Source: Dysosmobacter acutus
GTDB lineage: Bacteria; Bacillota; Clostridia; Oscillospirales; Oscillospiraceae
DNA length: 64,000 nucleotides
Assembly (NCBI RefSeq): GCF_018919205.1
Contig: NZ_JAHLQN010000001.1
Location: 2,046,001 to 2,110,000 of the forward strand
Direction: 5' to 3'
Each line of letters starts with the position of its first letter. Position 1 is the stretch's first letter. The position numbers were made by a program, and so were the translations under genes. Shown here piece after piece: positions 26,510 through 33,301 of the stretch. The notes beneath the pieces were generated by a model. It was not told the origin of the DNA, did no database searches, and saw only the letters and a program-made list of their open reading frames with translations.

Positions 26510-29119
26510 ATGCCCCTGTTTCAAGGAACCCGACTGGAGGACGGCCGCTACCTGGGCCTGAGCGTCAGGGAGGTGACGGCCCTGCCCCATGTGGATGTGT
26601 TCGGCACGGATACCGGGCGGATGGGGGAGATCTTTGAAGGCCTGCTGGGCGACCTTGCCCTGCTGTGCGGGGAGTCCGCGGCGCTGGAGTTTCTCTGGCT
26701 GTCCCAGCCGGTGAGCGGACAGAAGTTCCCCGCCCGGGCGCGGCTGTTCCTGCTGCTGCGGAAGCTGTCCGTCACGGCACAGCAGGCAGAGCGGGAGATG
26801 GACGCCTTCCTGTCCGCCATGGAGGCGGTGCTCACTCAGAAGGGCTGCTCCCTGTCCGGGGGAGAGCCGTTGGCAGGTCTGCTGAAACAGGCGGAGGGGC
26901 AGCTTCACGCTCTTGTGCGGCAGGAGAAGGTGCCCATGAGCTTCTTCGCCCAGTTTCCCTATTACCACTATGACACCCTGCAGGGCTGCGCGGTGGACTT
27001 CGCATCCCTTCTGACAGCCCTGTGCGGCGCGCTGGGTGGGGCGCTGTCCGTGCAGGTCATCCCTGCGTATCTGTCCCCGGAGGAACAGTTAGCCGCCGAG
27101 CAGATGCGCCAGATGCTTTCCCAGGCGGTCAGCGGAATGTCCGGGCAAACCCCCGTCATGGGGGACGATACCGCCCGCAGGCCGCTGGAAACCTACACCT
27201 ATTACGCCCAGGACAGCGGCCCCCGCTTTCTGATGAACCTGCTGGTGGGCGGGCCGCCCGCCGCCTGTGCCGCCCTGCTGGCCCGGGTCCAGAGTGCCCT
27301 GCGGGGGGTGTCTCTGACGGACACCGACCTGACGGGGGCCTTTTCCCTGGGGCGGGACCTGCTGTTCTCACCCTGGAACATCAGCAGCGCTCTCATCTAC
27401 CAGTACCGGGATGGGACCCTGTGGCAGAATTTGCAGGGCATGGAGGACCTCATGCGGCTACCGTACCTCTACACGGAGGAGGAGACGGCGAAGCTTCTGC
27501 AGATCCCCGTGGATGACGGCAGCCTGCCCGGCATCGTCAGTAACCGTGTGGACCTGTCCGGGGCACTGTTTGACAAGGCAGTGCTGGCGGAGGACAATAT
27601 CGTCTTTGGCCACCTGGCGGGAGATGAGCGGGTACGCATCGGCGCGCCGTTGAAAGCATTCACCCGCCATGGTCTGATCGTGGGCACCCCCGGCACCGGC
27701 AAGACCACCTTCTCCGTGGATATGCTCCTGCAGTTCTATGAGAAGGGCATCCCCTTCCTGGCCATCGAGCCGACGAAAACGGAGTACCGGGCCATGATCG
27801 ACGCCATCCCGGATCTGCAGATCTTCACCCCCGGCAACAGCGGCGTGTCGCCCTTCCTCTGCAATCCCTTCCTGCCGCCCCGGAACATCACGGTGGAGAA
27901 GTACATCCCCAGTCTGGTCAGCGCCTTCCAGGCGGCGTTTTCCATGCCGTCGCCCCTGGATATGATCTTCCTGTCCGTTGTCCGGGCGGCCTATACGAAA
28001 TACGGCTGGAAGAACAGCAGCAGGGCAGGGGACCCGGATGTACAGCCCTTCGGCCTGTATGAGTTCATCCTCTGCTTCAAGGAGCTGGTGGCCAACTCCG
28101 GGTACAGCGGCGAGGTGCGGAGCAACCTCCAGTCCGGCGGCACCCTGCGGCTGATGAACCTGCTGGAGCAGAACGCCAGCATCTACGACACCATCCACAC
28201 CATCCCGCTGGATGATCTGCTGTCCAAGCCCACGGTGCTGGAGCTGAATGCCATCGAGAATCAGGAGCAGAAAGCGCTGCTCATGGCCCTGCTGCTGATC
28301 TCCGTCTGCACCCACACCAAGCAGAACCAGAAGGGCGACGGAGAGCTGAAAAACATCATCCTCATCGACGAGGCCCATGTGCTGCTGAGAGGCAAGTCCC
28401 GCGCCGATGGGCCGGGCGGGCAGGACACCACGGTGCTGGCTCTGCAGAATATGATCGCGGAGATCCGCTCCTACGGCACCGGCATCCTCATCGCTGATCA
28501 GTCCCCCACGGCGGTCAGTCGGCCTATCGTGGCCAACACGGACATCAAGGTGTCCTTCCGCCTGGTGCAGGGAGAGGAGAAGGCGGCTCTGGCGGACAGT
28601 ACCGGCATGGAGGAGACCCAGCGGCAGCATCTGGGCCGTCTGGGCGTGGGCGAGGCCTTCGTCTATTACAGCCGCCTGGACGCGCCCCAGTTGGTGAAGA
28701 CCACCGACAGCCGGGCAGCCAAAGGTATCCGCCTATCGGTTCCCGACGGGGAGATCGCCGGACGCATGACCTATTGGATCCATCATGGGGATCTGCTCAA
28801 GCCCTGCCGGGAATGCGGCCTCTGCCCCCAGTGCGCCGGCGGCTGCGATCTGGCCCTCCGGGATCGGGCGGACTACTACGCCACCCGGGTGCTGCAGGAA
28901 AACGGTGTCAAAATGAAAGGCCGCAGCACCGCGGCACAGTACGCGATCCTGCTGCACAAGCCCCTGGCCCTCTGGGAGGGGACGCCGGGGCCGGACTTTG
29001 AACGGCTGTGCTTCTGCGCCCGTCTGCGGCTGCTGCGGAAGATTGCATTGGAAAAAGGCTTTGTATTTTCCCCGCGGGAGATGGAGACCATTCTGCTCCC
29101 CCGGGAGAAGGGAGAATAA
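26510..29119 (+). CDS. HerA/DUF87-type ATPase
   Basis: An 869-residue P-loop ATPase of the FtsK/HerA/VirB4 group. The N-terminal 380 residues are unrecognised and lack membrane segments. Walker A is GTPGTGKTTF (about 392-401), with a characteristic IEPTKTEYRAM after it. Walker B is ILIDEAHVLL (DEAH about 620-623), and QNMIAEIRSYGTGILIADQSP and the VSFRLVQGEEK region follow. A Cys-rich patch CRECGLCPQCAGGC (about 765-778) may bind zinc. HerA-type ATPases translocate DNA or protein as hexamers, often with a nuclease; none is evident here. AAGGAGG precedes the start. Confidence 0.88.
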   Translation: MPLFQGTRLEDGRYLGLSVREVTALPHVDVFGTDTGRMGEIFEGLLGDLALLCGESAALEFLWLSQPVSGQKFPARARLFLLLRKLSVTAQQAEREMDAFLSAMEAVLTQKGCSLSGGEPLAGLLKQAEGQLHALVRQEKVPMSFFAQFPYYHYDTLQGCAVDFASLLTALCGALGGALSVQVIPAYLSPEEQLAAEQMRQMLSQAVSGMSGQTPVMGDDTARRPLETYTYYAQDSGPRFLMNLLVGGPPAACAALLARVQSALRGVSLTDTDLTGAFSLGRDLLFSPWNISSALIYQYRDGTLWQNLQGMEDLMRLPYLYTEEETAKLLQIPVDDGSLPGIVSNRVDLSGALFDKAVLAEDNIVFGHLAGDERVRIGAPLKAFTRHGLIVGTPGTGKTTFSVDMLLQFYEKGIPFLAIEPTKTEYRAMIDAIPDLQIFTPGNSGVSPFLCNPFLPPRNITVEKYIPSLVSAFQAAFSMPSPLDMIFLSVVRAAYTKYGWKNSSRAGDPDVQPFGLYEFILCFKELVANSGYSGEVRSNLQSGGTLRLMNLLEQNASIYDTIHTIPLDDLLSKPTVLELNAIENQEQKALLMALLLISVCTHTKQNQKGDGELKNIILIDEAHVLLRGKSRADGPGGQDTTVLALQNMIAEIRSYGTGILIADQSPTAVSRPIVANTDIKVSFRLVQGEEKAALADSTGMEETQRQHLGRLGVGEAFVYYSRLDAPQLVKTTDSRAAKGIRLSVPDGEIAGRMTYWIHHGDLLKPCRECGLCPQCAGGCDLALRDRADYYATRVLQENGVKMKGRSTAAQYAILLHKPLALWEGTPGPDFERLCFCARLRLLRKIALEKGFVFSPREMETILLPREKGE

Positions 29120-29122
29120 CAT

Positions 29123-29596
29123 ATGTGTGACGAATTCGGTAGCAGCATGGATGTCTCCGGCGATGTGAGCACAGACAATGATGTTTCCTGCGAGGAGAGC
29201 GGCATCGATTTTGAATCGGAGGGAATCTTCGATACCCCCCAGGACGATATACAGACGGATATCTCCGACGGCGCTGGGGATGACGTGTATGAAGCCAGCA
29301 GTCTGGATGAGATTGAGATCTTAGAGGAGAACGGCGACACCCACACCGTCGCGGAGCGGATGGAGGAGCTGTACGGAGAGAACCCTGTGGAGGAGCTGAC
29401 CCCCGCCCAGGAGGGCCTGAGGGAGTTTGAGGAGAGCACATCCGAACGGCTGGATGAGATCCAGGAGCATAAAGAGGCGCTGGAGGACCTGAAGTCCGCC
29501 TTGCTGGCGGGCGACGCAAACGCTCTGGAGATGTTCGGCCTGGAAACGCCGGATACCTCCGAAGAGGAGGGGCACCAGAAGGTGCTGACCCGGTAA
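29123..29596 (+). CDS. Small highly acidic protein
   Basis: A 157-residue protein, 3 bp after the HerA-like gene and starting under the ribosome site GGGAGAATAACAT. The first 80 residues are dominated by Asp, Glu and Ser; a helical Glu/Leu-rich segment (EELTPAQEGLREFEESTSER) follows. No cysteines beyond two N-terminal ones, no membrane segment. No family recognised. The acidity could mimic DNA or regulate the ATPase, which is only a guess. It is the last gene of the cluster and of the element. Confidence 0.7.
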   Translation: MCDEFGSSMDVSGDVSTDNDVSCEESGIDFESEGIFDTPQDDIQTDISDGAGDDVYEASSLDEIEILEENGDTHTVAERMEELYGENPVEELTPAQEGLREFEESTSERLDEIQEHKEALEDLKSALLAGDANALEMFGLETPDTSEEEGHQKVLTR

Positions 29597-29612
29597 GCAG
29601 AGATATTGGCTC

Positions 29613-29660
29613 AAAAAAAGAGTTCTGAGCTTTGCAAGACGCAAAGTTCAGAACTCTTTT
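29613..29660. terminator. Bidirectional terminator at the right end of the element
   Basis: A stem of about 20 bp (AAAAGAGTTCTGA-CTTTGC and its complement, one mismatch) with loop AAGAC is flanked by A7 on one side and TTTT on the other. It insulates the element's plus-strand genes from cotJC transcription. Confidence 0.88.
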
Positions 29661-29665
29661 CAATG

Positions 29666-30232
29666 TCAGCAGCTCTTGCTTGTCCCATTCCATCTTGTAC
29701 GCTTTGTTTCGCCGAATCGCTGGAAGTGGACAACTTCACGCTCACGCAGGAACTTGATGACATCCCGTACGTCGGGATCATCGGTGAAGCGCAGAATATT
29801 ATCATAGGTGAGACGGGCCTTCTGCTCGGCCGCCAGATCTTCCGTCAGATCAGCGATGGTGTCGCCGGAGACAGAGATGGTGCTGGCCGTCCAGGACTCG
29901 CCAGAGGCAAACTGGGGATAGACGCCGGCGGTGTGGTCCACGAAGTACTGGTCAAAACCAGCCTCTTTGATCTGGTTGGCGTTCAGGTTCCGGGTCAGCT
30001 GGTGCACGACCGTGCCCACCATTTCAAGGTGTCCCAGCTCTTCCGTGCCAATATCGGTCAGCAGCCCTTTCAGCTCGGGATATGGCATGGAGTATCTCTG
30101 ACTCAGGTAACGCAGGGATGCGCCAAGCTCCCCGTGTGGTCCCCCGTACTGCGAAATGATCAGTGCCGCCAGCTTAGGGTTGGTGTTCTTAATCCGAACA
30201 GGGTACTGAAGTTTTTTCTCGTATACAAACAT
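29666..30232 (-). CDS. cotJC: CotJC spore-coat manganese-catalase-like protein, 5' part (interrupted)
   Basis: Codons 1-175 encode a normal CotJC beginning: MFVYEKKLQYPVRI, the QYGGPHGELGASLRYLSQRY segment, TDIGTEELGHLEMV with metal-ligand Glu and His, and LREREVVHFQRFGE. After this the frame runs 13 codons into element DNA (ending GTSKSC) and stops. The true 23-residue C-terminus lies at 10159-10230. CotJC is a mother-cell coat protein with a ferritin-like di-manganese fold. Its ATG overlaps the cotJAB stop (TGATG). As it stands the protein would lack its proper C-terminus; excision of the element would restore 198 residues. Confidence 0.93.
   Translation of the reverse strand: MFVYEKKLQYPVRIKNTNPKLAALIISQYGGPHGELGASLRYLSQRYSMPYPELKGLLTDIGTEELGHLEMVGTVVHQLTRNLNANQIKEAGFDQYFVDHTAGVYPQFASGESWTASTISVSGDTIADLTEDLAAEQKARLTYDNILRFTDDPDVRDVIKFLREREVVHFQRFGETKRTRWNGTSKSC
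29690..29716. other. Right attachment site of the element
   Basis: Inward arm CCATCTTGTACGCTT (29690-29704), a TGTT spacer and the core TCGCCGAA (29709-29716). Joined to the left end it gives a symmetric attP of two 15-bp arms around 10 bp, whose centre is the TC at 29709-29710. Confidence 0.85.
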
Positions 30233-30675
30233 CAGTCATTTCCTCCTTCTTCCCAGGGCCAGGGATTATTCAGCCAGGCATACCCCTCATCCGGGGTGAG
30301 GTCTGTCTGCAGAAGGGGACCGTACATCTCCTGGTACTTTTTCCGGCCTTCCTTTGCCAGTTTGATATAGGACCAATACAGATCCAAAACCTCCTGATCC
30401 TGGGGGTGGGTGGTCAAATAGAGGCCCAGTTCGTCAATGGCAAAATCCAGGGCCATCAGCTCTGCCAGCGCAGTGTTTACCTTCAGGTTGCTGTTGACAG
30501 CGGCGTGAAACGGCAGATCCAGACCGGGGAATAAGGTACCGGTGGCAAGAGCCTTATTCTGATCATAGCGCTCCGGATTGTTGCACTGCATGGAGACAAA
30601 GGGATAGGCGAGTGAAGCACAGGGGCCGGGGAGCCCGCCCTGGCCCACGCTGCAAGTGTTGGGATTGGGTTGCAA
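30232..30675 (-). CDS. CotJA-CotJB fusion, spore-coat proteins
   Basis: One 147-codon frame encodes both small coat proteins that normally precede CotJC. The first half has the CotJA pattern (GTLFPGLDLPF) and the second half is CotJB-like (MALDFAIDELGLYLTTHPQD, KKYQEMYGPL and the terminal NNPWPWE). The TTG at 30675 is the likely start, because AAAGGAGG sits 7 nt upstream; a GTG at 30699 is an alternative without a site. In the usual cotJ operon cotJA and cotJB are separate. Expected expression is in the mother cell. Confidence 0.85.
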   Translation of the reverse strand: MQPNPNTCSVGQGGLPGPCASLAYPFVSMQCNNPERYDQNKALATGTLFPGLDLPFHAAVNSNLKVNTALAELMALDFAIDELGLYLTTHPQDQEVLDLYWSYIKLAKEGRKKYQEMYGPLLQTDLTPDEGYAWLNNPWPWEEGGND

Positions 30676-30751
30676 AGCATATTCCTCCTTTGGGCGCACA
30701 GCGGTGCGCTCATCCCAGTCTATGCGCAGGGCCTGACCTGTGAAACAGGAG

Positions 30752-30780
30752 TTTCATTTTGTTCAGAGATATGTTATACT
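30752..30780 (+). promoter_or_regulatory. Possible promoter of cwlD-radA
   Basis: -35 TTTCAT, 17-bp spacer, -10 TATACT, 55 bp before the cwlD start. The -35 is weak, so this is tentative. Confidence 0.4.
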
Positions 30781-30795
30781 GTCAAAAGCATATTG
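30766..30795 (-). promoter_or_regulatory. Possible sigma-E-type promoter of the cotJ operon
   Basis: On the minus strand CAATAT and CATATCTC are separated as in sigma-E promoters (17 bp between ATA and the -10). The -10 matches the consensus only in its first four bases. Expected from the biology of cotJ, but weak from sequence. Confidence 0.3.
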
Positions 30796-30834
30796 GACAG
30801 CTTTTCCCCCATAGGATGCTTGGGGGTGGGTTGA

Positions 30835-31566
30835 GTGGTATTGATTATTCGAAAAAAGCACGGTGTGTTTGCGGGGCTGTTCTGTCTTTTCGTGGCTGTT
30901 TTAGCCGTTGTTTTGTGGCAGGGCAGAGGGCAGAGTGCGGAGGTTTTCGCCCCGGGTCTGAGCGGCCCTGCCACTGTTGTCATCGATCCCGGGCACGGGG
31001 GCGAGGACGGCGGGGCTGTAGCGGTGGATGGCACAACGGAGAGCGGCATCAATCTGGCGGTGGCGCTGCGCCTGGACGATGTGATGCGTTTTCTTGGCCA
31101 TGAAACGGTGATGACCCGCAAAGAGGATATCTCCGTATATACGGAGGGTGCAAAGACGCTGCGCGAAAAGAAGGTATCCGACCTGAAAAACCGGGTGGAT
31201 CAGATCAACGGAACAACAGGCGCGGTGCTCATCAGCATTCATCAGAACAGTATGCCGTCGGCACCTTCTGTCCACGGTGCCCAGGCTTTTTACAACCGGT
31301 CGGAGGGAAGCGAAGAGCTGGCCGGAGCAGTGCAGGAGAGCTTGAACCAGTTCATCAATGCAGAGCAGGGGAAAACGGCAAAAAAGATACCTGATTCCAT
31401 TTACCTGATGAAGCATGTGACCTGCCCGGCGGTGATTGTAGAATGCGGATTTTTATCCAACGCACCAGAGACGGCGCGCCTGCAGACCGATGCGTACCAG
31501 ACGGCTTTGGCCGTATCCATCGCAGCTGGATACCAAAGATATTTAGCAAATGAGGGGACGGAATGA
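30835..31566 (+). CDS. cwlD: CwlD-type N-acetylmuramoyl-L-alanine amidase
   Basis: A 243-residue Amidase_3 enzyme that with PdaA makes muramic-delta-lactam in spore cortex. One N-terminal membrane segment (about residues 10-28) precedes the catalytic domain. Zinc-site motifs are VIDPGHGGEDGG (His/Glu) near residue 48, SIHQN near 138 and the catalytic Glu in VIVECGFLSN near 200. The start is a GTG behind a GGGGGTGGG stretch. It overlaps radA by 4 bp (ATGA). Sporulation-specific regulation is expected from the family. Confidence 0.9.
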   Translation: MVLIIRKKHGVFAGLFCLFVAVLAVVLWQGRGQSAEVFAPGLSGPATVVIDPGHGGEDGGAVAVDGTTESGINLAVALRLDDVMRFLGHETVMTRKEDISVYTEGAKTLREKKVSDLKNRVDQINGTTGAVLISIHQNSMPSAPSVHGAQAFYNRSEGSEELAGAVQESLNQFINAEQGKTAKKIPDSIYLMKHVTCPAVIVECGFLSNAPETARLQTDAYQTALAVSIAAGYQRYLANEGTE

Positions 31567-32921
31567 AATCCAAGACGCGGTTTTACTGCACAGAGTGCGG
31601 AAATGAATATCCCAAATGGGCGGGGAAGTGTCCTGCGTGCGGCGCATGGAACACCATTGTGGAGCAGCCGGAAGTCCGCAGGGGAAAGGTTGCCTCATCC
31701 TCCATTGACGGGGTGCGGAAGGCCAGACCGGTGACGGACCTTCAGACGGCTGAGGAGATTCGCTTTCAAACCGGGATCGGAGAACTGGACCGGGTGTTAG
31801 GCGGAGGAGCCGTGCGGGGTTCTCTGGTTCTGGTGGGCGGCGCGCCTGGGATTGGTAAATCCACATTGCTGCTGCAGATTTGCAGCAGCTTGTGCGAGTT
31901 TTCCAAGGTATTATATGTATCTGGCGAGGAATCAGAGCATCAGCTGAAGCTACGGGCCCGCCGCCTGCAGGTGGAGAGCGACCGGCTGTATGTGATCTCC
32001 GAAACAAATCTTGAAGACGTGCTGGAATCGGTCCGGGAGGAAAAGCCGGATGTCCTCATCATCGACTCCATTCAGACACTCTATGATGAGGCTCTGGACT
32101 CTCCGGCGGGCAGCGTTGCCCAGGTGAAAAATGCCACCATGTCTCTGATGCAGCTGGCCAAAGGAGAAAATTTGACAGTCTTTGTCATTGGCCACGTCAA
32201 CAAGGAGGGATCAATCGCAGGTCCAAAGGTCTTGGAGCACATGGTGGATTGCGTGCTGTACTTTGAAGGGGATCAGCGGATGAGCTACCGCATTTTGCGG
32301 GCAGCCAAAAACCGGTTTGGCGCTACCAATGAAATCGGCGTATTTGAGATGCGCAGCGAGGGGCTGGTGGAGGTGGAAAACCCCTCGGAAATGCTGCTTT
32401 CCGGGCGGCCGGAGGATGCGCCGGGGACCTGTGTCACCTGTGTCATGGAAGGTGCCCGGCCTGTGCTGGCCGAAATCCAGGCGCTGGTGGTGCCCAGCAG
32501 CTTTTCCACGCCCCGGCGCACCAGCAACGGATTTGACTATAACAGGGCAGCCATGCTGATGGCTGTTCTTGAAAAACGGGCAGGTCTCAAAGTGTCCTCC
32601 TGTGACGCATATCTGAATATCATTGGAGGGCTCTATCTGGACGAGCCCTCCGCCGATCTGGCCGCGGTGATTGCATTGGCCTCCAGCTATCTGGATCAGG
32701 CCATCAGCAATGACCTGGTGGCCGTCGGGGAAGTGGGCCTCACAGGGGAGCTGCGCGGCGTAAGCCACCTGGAGCAAAGGCTTTCCGAGGTGCGGCGGCT
32801 GGGATTCAATCGATGCCTGATTCCGGCAAAGCAGAGGGAGGATCTGAGGATTCCACCCGGTCTTCAGCTGATTTCGGCCCGCAACATTGGCGAGGCGCTG
32901 CGTGCGGTGCTGCGCCGCTGA
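31563..32921 (+). CDS. radA: DNA repair protein RadA
   Basis: A 452-residue RecA-related branch-migration protein. It has the N-terminal four-Cys zinc finger (CTECGNEYPKWAGKCPACGAW), RecA core with Walker A GGAPGIGKSTLL near residue 95, the RadA-specific KNRFGATNEIG motif near 255 and the C-terminal Lon-like domain (NIIGGLYLDEPSADLA, LTGELRGV). RadA assists homologous recombination and repair. Translationally coupled to cwlD by the 4-bp overlap. Confidence 0.96.
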   Translation: MKSKTRFYCTECGNEYPKWAGKCPACGAWNTIVEQPEVRRGKVASSSIDGVRKARPVTDLQTAEEIRFQTGIGELDRVLGGGAVRGSLVLVGGAPGIGKSTLLLQICSSLCEFSKVLYVSGEESEHQLKLRARRLQVESDRLYVISETNLEDVLESVREEKPDVLIIDSIQTLYDEALDSPAGSVAQVKNATMSLMQLAKGENLTVFVIGHVNKEGSIAGPKVLEHMVDCVLYFEGDQRMSYRILRAAKNRFGATNEIGVFEMRSEGLVEVENPSEMLLSGRPEDAPGTCVTCVMEGARPVLAEIQALVVPSSFSTPRRTSNGFDYNRAAMLMAVLEKRAGLKVSSCDAYLNIIGGLYLDEPSADLAAVIALASSYLDQAISNDLVAVGEVGLTGELRGVSHLEQRLSEVRRLGFNRCLIPAKQREDLRIPPGLQLISARNIGEALRAVLRR

Positions 32922-33057
32922 TCCTTGGGATATAGTGGACGCATGTGCCGCTGTGGGACGGCAGCCCGGCGGCGGATACACAGTCCAGCGTGCAGATGCC
33001 GTCGTTTTGATACATACATTGGCTCGTACAAGGGATCAGACTCATTGAAGCATTCAA
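32806..33057 (-). CDS. Small cysteine-rich protein, tail antisense to radA
   Basis: An 83-codon frame whose first half has the pattern C-x3-C-x-YQ-x-DG-x-C-x-L (CTSQCMYQNDGICTL), seen in a family of small Clostridia proteins that databases often label hydroxymyristoyl-ACP dehydratase; that name is probably misleading. AAAGGG precedes the ATG at 33057 (33045 is an alternative). The last 38 codons lie antisense to the 3' end of radA, which is unusual. The motif argues the N-terminal half is genuine. Function unknown; metal binding is possible. Confidence 0.55.
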   Translation of the reverse strand: MNASMSLIPCTSQCMYQNDGICTLDCVSAAGLPSHSGTCVHYIPRISGAAPHAAPRQCCGPKSAEDRVESSDPPSALPESGID

Positions 33058-33158
33058 CCCTTTCCATATTTGACTTTAGTATCTCACATGGATCGAAAAT
33101 TATCATCTCAGGCAAAGAGAACGCATCGGGAGGAGGTCTGGAAGGCGAATAGGGAGAA

Positions 33159-33184
33159 TTGAACAAAATAAAAATTTTGTTCAA
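33159..33184. repeat. AT-rich inverted repeat
   Basis: Arms TTGAACAAAAT / ATTTTGTTCAA with an AAAA loop, perfectly complementary, between the small Cys-rich gene and the Xer-type gene. Confidence 0.5.
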
Positions 33185-33189
33185 AACAG

Positions 33190-33218
33190 GGTGGGGGCAA
33201 AAGTCTTTTACCCCCACC
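33190..33218. repeat. G/C hairpin in the 33.1-33.3 kb intergenic region
   Basis: Arms GGTGGGGG-AAAAG / CTTTT-CCCCCACC form a strong stem 5 bp after the AT-rich repeat. No T-run follows on either strand. The rest of the gap (33219-33301) shows no gene, promoter or known RNA motif that I can recognise. Confidence 0.5.
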
Positions 33219-33301
33219 AATCCGCAGATTGATCACCAGCGCATAATGGTGTACAGCGCTGATGCTCTGTGGAACGATGAAATTGCCTTCTTTCCAAAAC
33301 T

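Larger units (their letters stand above)
10232..29716. mobile_element. Skin-like integrative mobilizable element inside cotJC (about 19.5 kb)
   Basis: The segment between the two TCGCCGAA copies is 19,477 bp and splits cotJC after codon 175. Left part (minus strand): large serine recombinase, small accessory ORF, MobA-type relaxase with a nested gene, MobC and a RepA-like ATPase. Middle and right (plus strand): a two-barrel RNA-polymerase-like protein with a partner, SEL1 and MATE genes, and an SPFH/zinc-ribbon/HerA cluster. No phage structural genes and no type IV secretion genes are seen, so it should be mobilizable rather than self-transmissible. The recombinase lies against one end, as in sigK/skin. 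Excision would restore a full cotJC frame. Confidence 0.9.

Noticed and set aside
10238..29704. The 15-bp inverted arms as terminal inverted repeats of a transposon
   Set aside because: They overlap a direct-repeat core and the only recombinase is a serine integrase, which uses att sites; no DDE transposase is present.
10232..29716. Element as a prophage
   Set aside because: No capsid, tail, terminase, holin or phage repressor genes; mobilization genes are present instead.
29666..30232. cotJC as a plain frameshift pseudogene or a full gene with a variant C-terminus
   Set aside because: The exact missing C-terminus with stop and terminator is found at 10159-10239, and both junctions carry the same 8-bp core beside a recombinase.
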